From Archangium sp. (GTDB lineage: Bacteria > Myxococcota > Myxococcia > Myxococcales > Myxococcaceae), in the NCBI GenBank assembly GCA_030695565.1, contig JAUYRZ010000007.1, positions 35,091 to 99,090 on the forward strand: a stretch of 64,000 bases of DNA, written 5' to 3'. The position numbers and the translations under genes were made by a program. This document shows, piece by piece, positions 8,729 through 18,001 of the stretch; positions within the stretch are counted from its first letter, which is position 1, and each line of letters begins with the position of its first letter. Under the pieces are notes generated by a model, which saw only the letters and a list, made by a program, of their open reading frames with translations, searched no databases and was not told where the DNA came from.

Positions 8729-8974
8729 TCAGGGAATCGAAGGCGGGGGTTTCGGCTTCGAGGGCGCGAAACGTTCGACGAGCTTCGCCACGATGGGGGT
8801 GAGCACCAGCGTGGCGAGAATGCGCAGCGGCTGGGTGAGCTTGGTGGCGACCCAGGCAGCGCCGATGGTGCCCGCGGTGCCGGCGGCGGAGTCGACCTCC
8901 ACCCCGAACTTGATGGCGATCGCGAAGCCGGAGAGCACCAGCGCGAAGATGGTGAAGTAGATGATGATCGCCAC
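8729..8974 (-). CDS. DUF1279 (FAM210-like) membrane protein, start uncertain
   Basis: At least 81 residues with one or two hydrophobic helices (YFTIFALVLSGFAIAI near the start). The family's conserved leader, LxxLxxEYGRVA, is encoded in frame just upstream (LTTLLNEYGRVAIIIY), so GTG 8974 cuts into it. The frame is open back to a TAA near 9050 but contains no ATG, GTG or TTG in the extra stretch; CTG at 9016 is the only near-start. Either a CTG start, a frameshift or a base error is possible. Bacterial DUF1279 proteins have no established role. Confidence 0.6.
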   Translation of the reverse strand: MAIIIYFTIFALVLSGFAIAIKFGVEVDSAAGTAGTIGAAWVATKLTQPLRILATLVLTPIVAKLVERFAPSKPKPPPSIP

Positions 8975-9097
8975 GCGCCCGTACTCGTTGAGCAGGGTGG
9001 TGAGGCGTTCCTTCAGTGGCGGCTTGGGTTCGATGCCGGGGGCATATCGCGCTTATCGGTCAACGGCGACGCTCACGTGCGTCGTCGGGCACCCACT

Positions 9098-10627
9098 TCA
9101 ACGGCGCCCCTGCCGGCCCTTCTCCTTCTTGCGGCGTTCATCCTCTTCCGCACGTTGAGCCTGTCCCTCACTCTCGAAGCGCTCCTCCTTCTCTTTCTCC
9201 CGCGCAACGAGCTGCTGCTCGCGCTGCCGTCGTTGTTCATCATCGAGACGACGAGCCTGCTGCTCAGACTCAATTCGCTGCCGCTGATCGGCCTCGAGGC
9301 GCTGCCGTTGGTCGGACTGTGCGCGCTGGGCCTGGAGCTCAGCCTCACGTTGTTGCCGGCGCTCAGCTTCGGCACGTGCAGCTTCACGCTGCGCCTGTTC
9401 CGCTTCAGCGCGCATGGTCTCTTGCTGTTGTCGACGCTCGGCCTCGATGCGTTCTGCATCACGCTGCTGGCGGCGCTCGGCCTCGACACGCGCTGCCTCA
9501 CGCTGTGCGCGCTCGGCTTCCGCGCGCATCGCCTCTCGCTGCTGACGGCGCTCGGCTTCGACGCGAGCCGCCTCACGCTGAATCCGCTCAGCCTCCGCAC
9601 GAGCCGCTTCACGCTGGATTCGCTCCGCCTCAGCACGCGCCGATTCACGCTGCATGCGCTCGGCTTCAACGCGCGCCGCGTCACGCTGGATTCGCTCGGT
9701 CTCGGCACGCTCGGTCTCTCGCTGCTGCCGGCGCTCCGCTTCAACGCGAGCTGCTTCTCGCTGTATCCGCTCGCTCTCGGCACGCTCGGTCTCCCGCTGC
9801 TGCCGGCGCTCGGCTTCAACGCGAGCTTGCTCTCGCTGAATCCGCTCGCCCTCGACACGCGCCGCCTCGCGCTGCATCCGTTCCGCCTCAGCACGCGCCA
9901 CTTCGCGCTGCATCCGCTCAGCTTCAGCGCGCGCCATTTCACGCTGCTGACGACGCTCCGCTTCGACCCGCTCGGCATCACGCTGACGACGCTCTGCTTC
10001 GACCCGCTCCGCATCACGCTGGCGACGTTCCGCTTCCACACGCTCGGCCTCGGCACGTTCTGCTTCACGCCGCCGGCGCTCACCCTCAACTCGCCCAGGT
10101 TCGCGCTGCTGACGGCGCTCGGCCTCGATGCGATCCGCTTCAGCGCGCTGCCACCGTTCAATCTCGAGCCGCTCATCCTCACGTTGGCGACGCTCGGCCT
10201 CAGCGCGTTGACCCTCCCGCTGCCGGTGCTCGGCATCGATCCGCGCCGCCTCGGCGTCGCGCCGATCCTCCCGGCTGACCCGCATGCCGCGCTCGAACGG
10301 CCGCCGCCTCTGAACGTCACGCCGCCCCGGCGCCCACGCCCACGGCACCCCTTCACTGCGCCGCTCACGACGAACACACCGCTGCCCCTCGATGAAGACG
10401 TACGTGTCGCCCTCGAAGTACTGCTCGGTCACGTAGAAGAAGACGTCGCCCTCGTAGAAGTGCTCGTCGGCCACGTACGGATAGGCCTCGACCGTCTCGA
10501 CCACGACCTCGGTCACCACCACCGGAGCAAGCCCGCCCGAGTGCACGCACCCCGAAGCCAGCAGCATCACCACCAACACGTTTGCAGTTCTCACGCGACC
10601 AGCGACGCGCGCTCCCCCCGAAGCCAT
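9098..10627 (-). CDS. Lipoprotein with very long charged repeat helix
   Basis: 509 residues from ATG 10627. A signal with lipobox (VVMLLASGC) is followed by a Tyr/Phe-rich region holding two related copies of [10 protein letters not shown] and [10 protein letters not shown] (residues about 55-80), then a basic linker. From about residue 115 to 480 the chain is almost entirely Glu, Arg, Gln and Ala in repeats such as [18 protein letters not shown]. There are no Pro or Gly breaks for most of it, as expected for a single alpha-helix or long coiled coil spanning tens of nanometres. It could be a periplasmic spacer or tether. Long antisense frames over this gene (plus strand 8642-10675) arise from its codon pattern. 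Divergent from the PIPRCPPM gene, with a 92-bp A/T-richer gap. Confidence 0.85.
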   Translation of the reverse strand: MASGGARVAGRVRTANVLVVMLLASGCVHSGGLAPVVVTEVVVETVEAYPYVADEHFYEGDVFFYVTEQYFEGDTYVFIEGQRCVRRERRSEGVPWAWAPGRRDVQRRRPFERGMRVSREDRRDAEAARIDAEHRQREGQRAEAERRQREDERLEIERWQRAEADRIEAERRQQREPGRVEGERRRREAERAEAERVEAERRQRDAERVEAERRQRDAERVEAERRQQREMARAEAERMQREVARAEAERMQREAARVEGERIQREQARVEAERRQQRETERAESERIQREAARVEAERRQQRETERAETERIQRDAARVEAERMQRESARAEAERIQREAARAEAERIQREAARVEAERRQQREAMRAEAERAQREAARVEAERRQQRDAERIEAERRQQQETMRAEAEQAQREAARAEAERRQQREAELQAQRAQSDQRQRLEADQRQRIESEQQARRLDDEQRRQREQQLVAREKEKEERFESEGQAQRAEEDERRKKEKGRQGRR

Positions 10628-10719
10628 TCACGCCGCCGGTTTAAAGAAGCATTTTGCCCTCACCCTGCCGTGTAATTCTTCTTGGGAAACCTTCCGGAGG
10701 CCGCTCTCGACAATTAAGA
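10628..10719. promoter_or_regulatory. Shared intergenic promoter region
   Basis: This 92-bp gap separates two divergent starts. It is clearly richer in A/T than its surroundings (TTTAAAGAAGCATTTTG near 10640 and GTAATTCTTCTTGGGAAA near 10673) and carries CCGGAGG at 10694-10700. No precise -35/-10 pair is claimed. Confidence 0.35.
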
Positions 10720-10917
10720 ATGCGAACCATCGCCGCCAAGAACCCCCCGATTCCCCGCTGCCCCCCGATGAACACCCAGCTGCTCGGCCCCAAGGGCCCC
10801 AAGCACCCCATCCCTCGCTGCCCGCCGATGAACCTCCACCTGCACGGGCCCAAAGGCGGCAAGCACCCGATCCCGCGCTGCCCGCCGATGGACCTCTTCG
10901 AGCTCCGGAAGAAGTAA
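10720..10917 (+). CDS. Small repeat protein: three PIPRCPPM units of 20 residues
   Basis: 65 residues from ATG 10720. Three tandem units carry PIPRCPPM with Cys at 14, 34 and 54, and two linkers read LLGPKGPKH and LHGPKGGKH. The units differ mostly at third codon positions (for example CCG ATT CCC, CCC ATC CCT and CCG ATC CCG all encode PIP), so the peptide is conserved while the DNA drifts; this supports real translation on this strand. No signal peptide or family is recognised. An upstream ATG at 10654 is possible, but the extra residues look random. The TAA abuts the stop of the convergent sigma factor gene with no gap. Evenly spaced single Cys in RCPPM suggests metal or heme binding, or a modified peptide; that is inference. 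Confidence 0.65.
   Translation: MRTIAAKNPPIPRCPPMNTQLLGPKGPKHPIPRCPPMNLHLHGPKGGKHPIPRCPPMDLFELRKK
10747..10917 (+). repeat. Tandem 60-bp coding repeat, about 3 units
   Basis: Period is 60 bp, matching the 20-residue PIPRCPPM unit; the third unit is partial and ends in DLFELRKK. Differences among units are mainly synonymous. Confidence 0.8.
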
Positions 10918-12159
<1,242 letters not shown>

Positions 12160-12555
12160 TCAGCCCTGTTCCGTCGGGGGAGCGCTCATCACCTCGCGCA
12201 CCTCGATGTTCAGATGCATCGGCTTGCCCCCCGGCCCGGGCGCCATCGAAGCCTCCGCGGCGATCCGGTACGCACGTTCGGCGGTCTCCACGTCGACCAG
12301 CCAGAAGCCGGCGAGGAACTCCTTCGACTCGGGGAAGACGCCGTCAGTGACGGGCTCACCATCAGGCCCCGCTTTCACCAGCTTCGCCTGATCAGGCCCT
12401 GCCAGACCCTGCGCTGAGAGCAGCTCACCGTTGCCCGCCAGCTTCACAGCGAAGCCCTTCATGAAGTTGATGTGCGCCTCGAGGTCTTTCCGCGCCCAAC
12501 CAGCGACCTGGTAGGGCCCGTTGCCCGGCGTGTTCATCAGGAGCATGAACTTCAT
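12160..12555 (-). CDS. YCII/DGPF-domain protein
   Basis: 131 residues from ATG 12555. It begins MKFMLLMNTPGNGPY, the usual opening of YCII-related DGPF proteins, and has the conserved ESKEFLAGFWLVDVETAE block. The start overlaps the VOC gene's stop (ATGA) and the stop directly precedes the sigma factor's GTG. YCII proteins have a ferredoxin-like fold with a proposed His/Asp active site; the role in ECF42 operons is unclear. It probably acts in the same stress or detoxification response as its neighbours. Confidence 0.9.
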   Translation of the reverse strand: MKFMLLMNTPGNGPYQVAGWARKDLEAHINFMKGFAVKLAGNGELLSAQGLAGPDQAKLVKAGPDGEPVTDGVFPESKEFLAGFWLVDVETAERAYRIAAEASMAPGPGGKPMHLNIEVREVMSAPPTEQG

Positions 12556-13019
12556 GAGGTCCCCGCGCGGGCGCGCTCGAGGGCGGCCAGATCGATCTTC
12601 TGCATCGCCCTGAAGGCCTGAAACACCCGGCCTGCCTTCACGGGGTCTTTGTCCTGCAGGGTCTTCATCAAGCCGTTGGGCACCACCTGCCACGAGACGC
12701 CGAACTTGTCCTTGAGCCAGCCGCACTGCGTGGGCTTGCCGCCACCCGCGAGCAACTTGTCCCAGAACAGGTCGACCTCGGGCTGATCCTCGCAAGCGAT
12801 CATCAACGAGATGGAGTCGTTGAAGGTCTGCTTGGTGTTCCCATTGAGCGCGACGTAACGCTGGCCGCCAAGCTCGAAGCTGACGCTCATCACTGCGTCA
12901 CCCATGCGATCGACGGAGACGACGTGCGAGTCGCCGCCGAAGACCGAGACGTAGAACTTCGCCGCGTCTTCCGCTTCGGTGTTGAACCACAAGAAGGTGG
13001 TGATCTTCTGTGAAGCCAT
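12552..13019 (-). CDS. PhnB-like VOC superfamily protein (3-dmu-9_3-mt domain)
   Basis: 155 residues from ATG 13019. It opens MASQKITTFLWFNTEAEDAA, then FYVSVFGG, with a mid-chain FNDSISLMIACEDQPEVDLFW and CGWLKDKFGVSWQVVP, the standard pattern of PhnB-like members of the vicinal oxygen chelate fold. Such proteins are frequent in ECF42-type clusters; the substrate is not known. First gene of the VOC-YCII-sigma operon, joined by a 4-bp overlap. The 166-bp gap to the divergent gene at 13186 probably holds both promoters. Confidence 0.88.
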   Translation of the reverse strand: MASQKITTFLWFNTEAEDAAKFYVSVFGGDSHVVSVDRMGDAVMSVSFELGGQRYVALNGNTKQTFNDSISLMIACEDQPEVDLFWDKLLAGGGKPTQCGWLKDKFGVSWQVVPNGLMKTLQDKDPVKAGRVFQAFRAMQKIDLAALERARAGTS

Positions 13020-13185
13020 GTGTTTCTCCCTGGTTGGAGCCCGGTTCGGGCTCGGGTTTCACCAGTAAGTCGGAGCCGTCGCCGGAATATCGACATGGCA
13101 TTTCCGAAAGAAGGAGCGACCGGTGGGGCACTCTTTAGACCGCTTCTTGAAGCCGCCCGTTGAAGCCCGCTCACCAGGGGCTCCC

Positions 13186-15096
13186 ATGTCTTCACGTGCT
13201 TGGCTCACCACCGTCCTCGTCTCCTTCAGTGCGACCGCCGCGGTTCCCGGCGACGACACGCTCCGGCCGGCGGCCCAGAAGGGCATCACCTTCCTCGCGA
13301 AGACTGCGCTCGAGTGGCAGACCTCGCATGGAGGCTGCTTCGGGTGTCATGTGCAGGCGGTCTCCATCGAGGGCCTCTCGGTCGGTAAGCACCACCAGTA
13401 CGAGGTGCCCAAAGCCGAGTTCAGCGCGCTGCTCGACAACCTCATCAAAGGTCCTTCAGGCATTCGCTCCGCCGGCGGGCTCTCACCTGCCACCTTCCCC
13501 AGGACCTCGCGCGCCTTCGCCGGTGCGGGGCTGGCGCGTTACGACCAGTACCTCGACGGCAAGTTCACCGACGACCTGCTGCGCGTCTGCAAGGAGCTCC
13601 TCCCGATTCAGCGCGCCGACGGAGCGGTCGTCGGTGATCACCCCGTCATGGGGCCAGTCGCCGCGGGTACTTTGCAGAGCACCCACCAGGCGATGCAGGC
13701 GTGGCGTCAATGCTACGCGCGCTCGGCCGACGACGCCTGGCGTGCGCCCCTGCGCCGCGCGGAGACCTTCGTCGCCGCCACGGTGAAGTCCTGGAAGCTC
13801 GAGGGCACCACGCCCGCCGACCTGCTCATTCAGAAGAAGGTCGCGCTGCAGGACCTCAATCACGCGCTGATGGCCCTGGTGGCCGCGGGCGTGGGCGGTA
13901 CCGAGCCGTCGACCGCCGCCATCGTCAAGGAGCTGCTCTCTCGTCAGAGCAAGGACGGCGGCTGGGCGTTCGGCAGGACGGCGCACCCGATGACGGAGAA
14001 CTTCATGTCGTACCCGGCCGACGACGTCGCCTCGAACCCGCTCGCCACGGGGCAGACGGTCTATGCGCTGCGCGCCGCGGGGCAGAGTGATCAAGACGCT
14101 CCCATCACGCGGGGCCTGCGCTGGTTGATCAGTCATCAACAGAAGGACGGCGGCTGGGGCAGCAGCGGTGCGGCCAAGGCCGAGGCGATGTGGGCGGTGC
14201 TGGGGCTGGTGTCGGTCGACGTGGTGACCCTGTCGGTGCGCGGCGTGAGTGATGGCGAGAAGGTGGTGCCCGGCGTGCGCGTCATCGTCGAGGCGAAGGA
14301 CAACACCGGCCTCGCGGTCAACGAGGTGTCGCTGTTCCTCGACGACAAAGAGGTGGCGAAGGTGAAGGGCCCCGAGCTCTCCTTCGCGTTGCCTGCGCTG
14401 CCGACGGGCAAACACTTCATCGACGCGGTGGCGACGAATGCGAGGGGGCAGCTCAGCCGGCGCCGCCTCGAGCTTTTCTCGGGCGACGTGTTCCTCACGC
14501 AGCTCGGCAGCCAGTTCGACGAAGCGCGCCAGGTGACTGAGCTCTCGCTGCGCAACATCGCCACCAGCGCCGACAAGGGGAACGTGGTGTTCGAGGTGTT
14601 CCAGCTGGGCGAGAGCGGCGCTGACCCGAAGCCCGAAGCGCGGGTGAGCGAGTCGACCTCGCCCTCGGCGCCGGGCCCGGTGAGCCTCACGTGGGAGGGC
14701 AAGGGGAAGGACGGAAAGCTGCTCCCCCGCGGGCGCTACCTGGCCCGGTTCTCGTTCAAGGACGCGCAGGGCAAGGTGCTTCAGAGCGAGTCGCAGGTGT
14801 TCTTTCACGACAGCGAGCGGGTGCAACGCGAGAAGACCGGCGAGCTCGTCGGCAACCTCGGAATGAAGGGCGGCAGCGCGGGCTTCGCGGCGGATTCGAC
14901 GGTCGAGCTGGTCGATGACGATGGCAAGGTCTTCGCGACGACGCGCTCGAATGAGGCGGGCAATTTTCGCTTCAAGGCGGTGCCGAAGGGCACGTACCGG
15001 GTGCGCGCGAAGAAGGACGGGTACAAGGATCTCGAGTCCGGCCCGATGAAGGCCGAGCCCGCCGCGGCGCCGGCTGCCGCCAGCATGAGCTGGTAG
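13186..15096 (+). CDS. Exported squalene-cyclase-like alpha/alpha-toroid protein with CxxCH motif and C-terminal Ig-like domain
   Basis: 636 residues from ATG 13186, with signal peptide (AWLTTVLVSFSATAAV). Residue about 47 begins GGCFGCHVQ, a c-type heme-binding CxxCH motif. Residues about 40-350 carry prenyltransferase/squalene-oxidase repeats, with QSKDGGWAFG and QQKDGGWGSS. The second half has Ig-like strands, including a FlgD-like segment (LTWEGKGKDGKLLPRGRYL) and a carboxypeptidase-regulatory-like domain (GNFRFKAVPKGTYRVRAKKDGY). The family is seen in large Planctomycetes/Myxococcota exported proteins without known activity. Cyclase aspartates (DxDD) are not seen, so terpene cyclase activity is unlikely. 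The heme motif suggests electron transfer or a structural heme. Confidence 0.8.
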   Translation: MSSRAWLTTVLVSFSATAAVPGDDTLRPAAQKGITFLAKTALEWQTSHGGCFGCHVQAVSIEGLSVGKHHQYEVPKAEFSALLDNLIKGPSGIRSAGGLSPATFPRTSRAFAGAGLARYDQYLDGKFTDDLLRVCKELLPIQRADGAVVGDHPVMGPVAAGTLQSTHQAMQAWRQCYARSADDAWRAPLRRAETFVAATVKSWKLEGTTPADLLIQKKVALQDLNHALMALVAAGVGGTEPSTAAIVKELLSRQSKDGGWAFGRTAHPMTENFMSYPADDVASNPLATGQTVYALRAAGQSDQDAPITRGLRWLISHQQKDGGWGSSGAAKAEAMWAVLGLVSVDVVTLSVRGVSDGEKVVPGVRVIVEAKDNTGLAVNEVSLFLDDKEVAKVKGPELSFALPALPTGKHFIDAVATNARGQLSRRRLELFSGDVFLTQLGSQFDEARQVTELSLRNIATSADKGNVVFEVFQLGESGADPKPEARVSESTSPSAPGPVSLTWEGKGKDGKLLPRGRYLARFSFKDAQGKVLQSESQVFFHDSERVQREKTGELVGNLGMKGGSAGFAADSTVELVDDDGKVFATTRSNEAGNFRFKAVPKGTYRVRAKKDGYKDLESGPMKAEPAAAPAAASMSW

Positions 15097-15101
15097 TTCA
15101 C

Positions 15102-15152
15102 CTGTTCTGAATTGCTGAACAGTGGTGTTCTGAAAAGACAGCGACTCAGAAC
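15102..15152. promoter_or_regulatory. Paired inverted repeats upstream of a lipoprotein gene
   Basis: CTGTTC at 15102 pairs with GAACAG ending at 15122, and GTTCTGA at 15127 pairs perfectly with TCAGAAC ending at 15152. The two repeats share the core GTTC/GAAC. Either two operator sites for a dimeric regulator of the gene starting at 15210, or hairpins ending the transcript that stops at 15096. There is no U-run, so an operator is slightly favoured. Confidence 0.4.
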
Positions 15153-15209
15153 AATCAGAGTGTGACCTCATGTGACTCCCGGCGGCCGGCCGGTCATGGA
15201 GGTCACGTC

Positions 15210-15707
15210 ATGTTTCGAACGCCACTGCTCACCATTTCGTTGTTGCTCACCGCTTGCGGAATCGAGTCCCCCGAACCCTCGCTGCAGGAGGAGGCGCCGC
15301 TGGTCGCACAGCAACCCGCTCCGACGAACGAACGCATGGAGATCCGTGAGCTCACGCCCCAGGTGCGCCCCTCGCAGATCGCTCCGCTGGGTGGCCTCAT
15401 CGGCGTGCACTCGCTCGACGTGCCCGACGGAACGCAGGTCCGGTACGTGCTCGGTATGCTGGGCTGCGGCATCTCGGTGGTGGGCCGCGGCACCGCGACG
15501 GTCCACGGCGGCGCGTTCGACATCGCCTTCGAGCCCGACCCGGCGCCGTTCGGCGGGCTGAGCCTGTTCATTCAGTTCGACCCGGCGGGGACGTGCGACC
15601 CTGAGACCAGCACCGTCTACGAGGTCGGGGTGAGCGAGTCGGGCACGGTCGATCTCTCCGTGCTGCCCGAGAACACCTTCGGTGGCTGCTGGGTGTTCGA
15701 CCTCTGA
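15210..15707 (+). CDS. Lipoprotein, hypothetical
   Basis: 165 residues from ATG 15210. Signal with lipobox (LTISLLLTACG), then a Pro/Glu/Gln-rich spacer and a beta-rich domain with three or four Cys (LGCGISVVGRGTATVHGG, then AGTCDPETSTVYEVGVSE). No family is recognised. Paired inverted repeats lie 58-108 bp upstream. A single-gene unit followed by a decayed region. Localisation to the cell envelope is well supported; the role is unknown. Confidence 0.8.
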   Translation: MFRTPLLTISLLLTACGIESPEPSLQEEAPLVAQQPAPTNERMEIRELTPQVRPSQIAPLGGLIGVHSLDVPDGTQVRYVLGMLGCGISVVGRGTATVHGGAFDIAFEPDPAPFGGLSLFIQFDPAGTCDPETSTVYEVGVSESGTVDLSVLPENTFGGCWVFDL

Positions 15708-15754
15708 GCGCTGCTGCCGGTGCGCGCGTGAGTCGGGGCAGGTAGCGTCTGAGT

Positions 15755-16088
15755 ATGAATCATGAGGGCGCAGCCAGCCTCCAGCTCAGCGACACCACCC
15801 CGGCGCCCTGAAGCGATATCTCGACCGGCTGCGCGCGACGCCGCCCCGCGAGCGGCTGGAGCGCGCACTGAGACTCCGAGTTCGCTCCACGGCGACCCGC
15901 GCGCAACGAACGACGCCGACCTGATCGCCGTGCTTTTCCCAATTCACTTCAAGGGCCTCAAGGCAGAGCTGGGTGACCGCTTCTACCTGGACGAAGAGGA
16001 CTTTCTTCACGCGGTGAAGGAGGAGCGGTCCTTCAACCTCGTGGACGAGATCGACCTCCTCGAGCGCGTGCTCGCCGACGCCGCCTGA
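15755..16088 (+). pseudogene. Fused remnants of a nucleotidyltransferase (AbiEii/DUF6036-like) cassette
   Basis: Three frames each hold recognisable pieces. The first gives MNHEGAASLQLSDTTPAP before a stop. The second gives LKRYLDRLRATPPRERLERA, the motif of the small gene usually placed before such nucleotidyltransferases. The third gives SLHGDPRATNDADLIAVLF, the family's HGxPRxTxDxDL core, then GDRFYLDEEDFLHAV and SFNLV joined directly to DLLERVLADAA. The N-terminus of the transferase and its middle are missing, so at least two internal deletions and a frameshift occurred. Such pairs behave as toxin-antitoxin-like cassettes elsewhere. No product is expected. Confidence 0.7.
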
Positions 16089-16103
16089 AGCTCACCTCCC
16101 GAG

Positions 16104-17006
16104 TCAGCGAAGGGGGCGCGCGCGCAACGTCTTGGCCATGGTCGCGAAGAGCGCCGCGCGTTCGTCACCAGTGCGGCTGAACAACCTGAACCAGTCGGTG
16201 CGCAGCGGCCGTTTGGGCAGCAGCCGGAGCAACCGTCGGCGTTTGAGATCTTCAGCGACGAGGTATTCCGGCAGCACCGCCACGCCGTGACCCTGGAGCA
16301 CGATCTCCCGCACCGCGGCGATGGTGCCCATCGAGAGCACCTCACCGAACATGAGGTCTGCGCCACCCGGAGCGCCGCGCAGGTACGAGGCGAGCGGCTG
16401 GCCTGCGTCGATGTCGATCAGCCGGTGCGCGCGGAGATCGGAGTCCTTCTTGAGCGGCATGCGCGCGAGGTGTTTCGGACTGCCCACCAGCACGTAGCGC
16501 TCTTCATGGAGCGGATCTCCGAAGAGCGAGGGATCGACGATGCGCATCGAGCCGATGGCGCAGGGCAGGGTGCCGTCGCGCACGCGGCCGAGCAGATCTC
16601 CGCCGGCGCCGAAGCTGAGATGAAAGGTCACGTGCGGGAGCGCCTGCTGCAGCACCGGCAATGCGGGGAGGACCCACGACATGCCCAGCTCGTGGCGCGT
16701 GCCCACCGTCACGTCGAGCGCCGGCGGGCCGAGCTCACCTCTCGCGATGCGCATGGCGCGTTCGGCTCGGAGCAGTGCGTCTTTCGCCGCGGGCAGGAGG
16801 ACAGCGCCTGCGTCGGTGAGCTGCACCGAGCGGGTCGTGCGGATGAAGAGCGGTTGACCGAGTTGATCTTCGAGCTGGCGGATGCGGCCGCTGACGGCGG
16901 CCGGAGTGAGTGCGACTGCCTTCGCCGCCGCACGAAAGTTGAGCCGCTGCGCCACTTCGACGAAGCAACGGAACGAATCCAATGAGGGCAGCACTGTCAG
17001 GTTCAT
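16104..17006 (-). CDS. LysR-family transcriptional regulator
   Basis: 300 residues from ATG 17006. The N-terminal winged helix-turn-helix (about residues 9-68) reads FVEVAQRLNFRAAAKAVALT then ISGRIRQLEDQLG-like, here VSGRIRQLEDQLGQPLF, the standard LysR pattern. The C-terminal effector-binding domain follows (LDVTVGTRHELGMSWVLP), resembling the GcvA-like subset. It is not divergent from an adjacent operon, so its target cannot be read from context. It lies downstream of the methyltransferase gene, separated by a hairpin terminator. Confidence 0.93.
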   Translation of the reverse strand: MNLTVLPSLDSFRCFVEVAQRLNFRAAAKAVALTPAAVSGRIRQLEDQLGQPLFIRTTRSVQLTDAGAVLLPAAKDALLRAERAMRIARGELGPPALDVTVGTRHELGMSWVLPALPVLQQALPHVTFHLSFGAGGDLLGRVRDGTLPCAIGSMRIVDPSLFGDPLHEERYVLVGSPKHLARMPLKKDSDLRAHRLIDIDAGQPLASYLRGAPGGADLMFGEVLSMGTIAAVREIVLQGHGVAVLPEYLVAEDLKRRRLLRLLPKRPLRTDWFRLFSRTGDERAALFATMAKTLRARPLR

Positions 17007-17030
17007 CTGAACAGTGTCTCACAGGCGACG

Positions 17031-17062
17031 CCTTACCCGACCTCTCCCGAAGGGAGAGGGAG
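17031..17062. terminator. Hairpin of the dispersed CTCTCCCGAAGGGAGAG repeat
   Basis: CCTCTCCC, GAA, GGGAGAGG gives an 8-bp stem at 17041-17059. It sits just after the methyltransferase stop (17067, minus strand) and before the LysR gene. The same element recurs at 25150, 38939 and 62622, always at gene ends. Confidence 0.6.
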
Positions 17063-17066
17063 CACT

Positions 17067-17903
17067 TCAGGGGGGGAAGCCGAACGACAGCTTGATCGCC
17101 GAATACTCGGGGTGAACGGTGCCATCGGTGCGTCGGATGGTGAGCACCGGCTCGGCCCAGGTCTTCTCGCGAAAGGACTCCGGCAAATCACTCGCGCGGG
17201 CCATGGCGAACAAACCGAGCAGCGGCGGCTCGCCTTCCTTCAACGCCACGTCCCGCCGCTTCACGATGGCCAGGCCCGCCTTCTTCGCCCCGTCGAGCAC
17301 CCGCTCGAGCTGATGCGCCGGCAACACCGGAAACACGCACGAGAACCAGCCCGCAGGCGCGAGGTGTTTCACCGCGGTCGCGCAGTAGTCGCCGATGTCG
17401 CCGCGCACCTCGAAGCGGCAGGCGATCTTCTGCGGGTGATCCCCATGCATGCCCTGATCGAGCGGAAAATACGGAGGGCTGCCCAACACGAGGTCGAAGG
17501 TCTCGTCCTCCCTCAGCACGGCAGGATCGCGAAAATCACCCAGCCGCATCTCGTAGCGCTCGGTGAGCCCGTTGAACGCGGCCGACTTGCGCGCGAGCGC
17601 GATGCTGATGTCCTGCGCCTCCACGGTGACGAAGCGCGCACCGGGCAATCGCCACGCAGCGACCATACCCACCGACCCGATGCCGCTGCCCAGGTCGAGC
17701 ACTCGCCGCGCGGTGGGCGCGTTCGTGGTGCCGTACCAGGCGACCAGCACGTCGTCGGTCGAGAACCGGTGGCCCTTCTTGTACTGGAAGAGCTTCCACT
17801 GGCCTGAGATGGAGTCGAGCGAGGTGCCCTCCGGGTAGTCCCCCTCGGGGATTCCGGGTGGCGTGGGGCCGGGCAGCACGTAGCCCTTGAAGGTCGGTGA
17901 CAT
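17067..17903 (-). CDS. Class I SAM-dependent methyltransferase (TrmN6-like)
   Basis: 278 residues from ATG 17903. Motif I is VLDLGSGIGSVG (about residue 70), and the catalytic-type loop is LGSPPYFP (about residue 135), a variant of the NPPY motif used by N6-adenine and related base or protein methyltransferases. The N-terminal FSTDDVLVAWY resembles the TrmN6 (tRNA1(Val) A37) family. The GSPPYF form in place of NPPYF is a departure from typical TrmN6, so the substrate is uncertain. Divergent from the SDR gene with a 98-bp gap. An upstream extension of the frame lacks family similarity. Confidence 0.85.
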   Translation of the reverse strand: MSPTFKGYVLPGPTPPGIPEGDYPEGTSLDSISGQWKLFQYKKGHRFSTDDVLVAWYGTTNAPTARRVLDLGSGIGSVGMVAAWRLPGARFVTVEAQDISIALARKSAAFNGLTERYEMRLGDFRDPAVLREDETFDLVLGSPPYFPLDQGMHGDHPQKIACRFEVRGDIGDYCATAVKHLAPAGWFSCVFPVLPAHQLERVLDGAKKAGLAIVKRRDVALKEGEPPLLGLFAMARASDLPESFREKTWAEPVLTIRRTDGTVHPEYSAIKLSFGFPP

Positions 17904-18001
17904 CGGCTCGGGCCATAGCCCGAGAACGCACCCCTGCCCACGCCGACCGGGTGGTCGACCCATTCCCCCTCCGGGGCGAGACGGGGTATGGGCCCGCACC
18001 G

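Noticed and set aside
8642-10675. Leu-rich 677-codon open frame on the plus strand
   Set aside because: It lies wholly antisense to the long-helix lipoprotein gene. The Glu/Arg repeat codons give Leu/Ala-rich antisense text; no signal, RBS or family.
10641-10862. Minus-strand 73-codon repeat frame (GGQRG units)
   Set aside because: Antisense of the PIPRCPPM gene; the synonymous pattern among units favours the plus-strand reading.
13186-15096. Functional terpene cyclase
   Set aside because: The toroid repeats are present but no DxDD or equivalent catalytic motif is visible, and the protein is exported with a heme-type motif.
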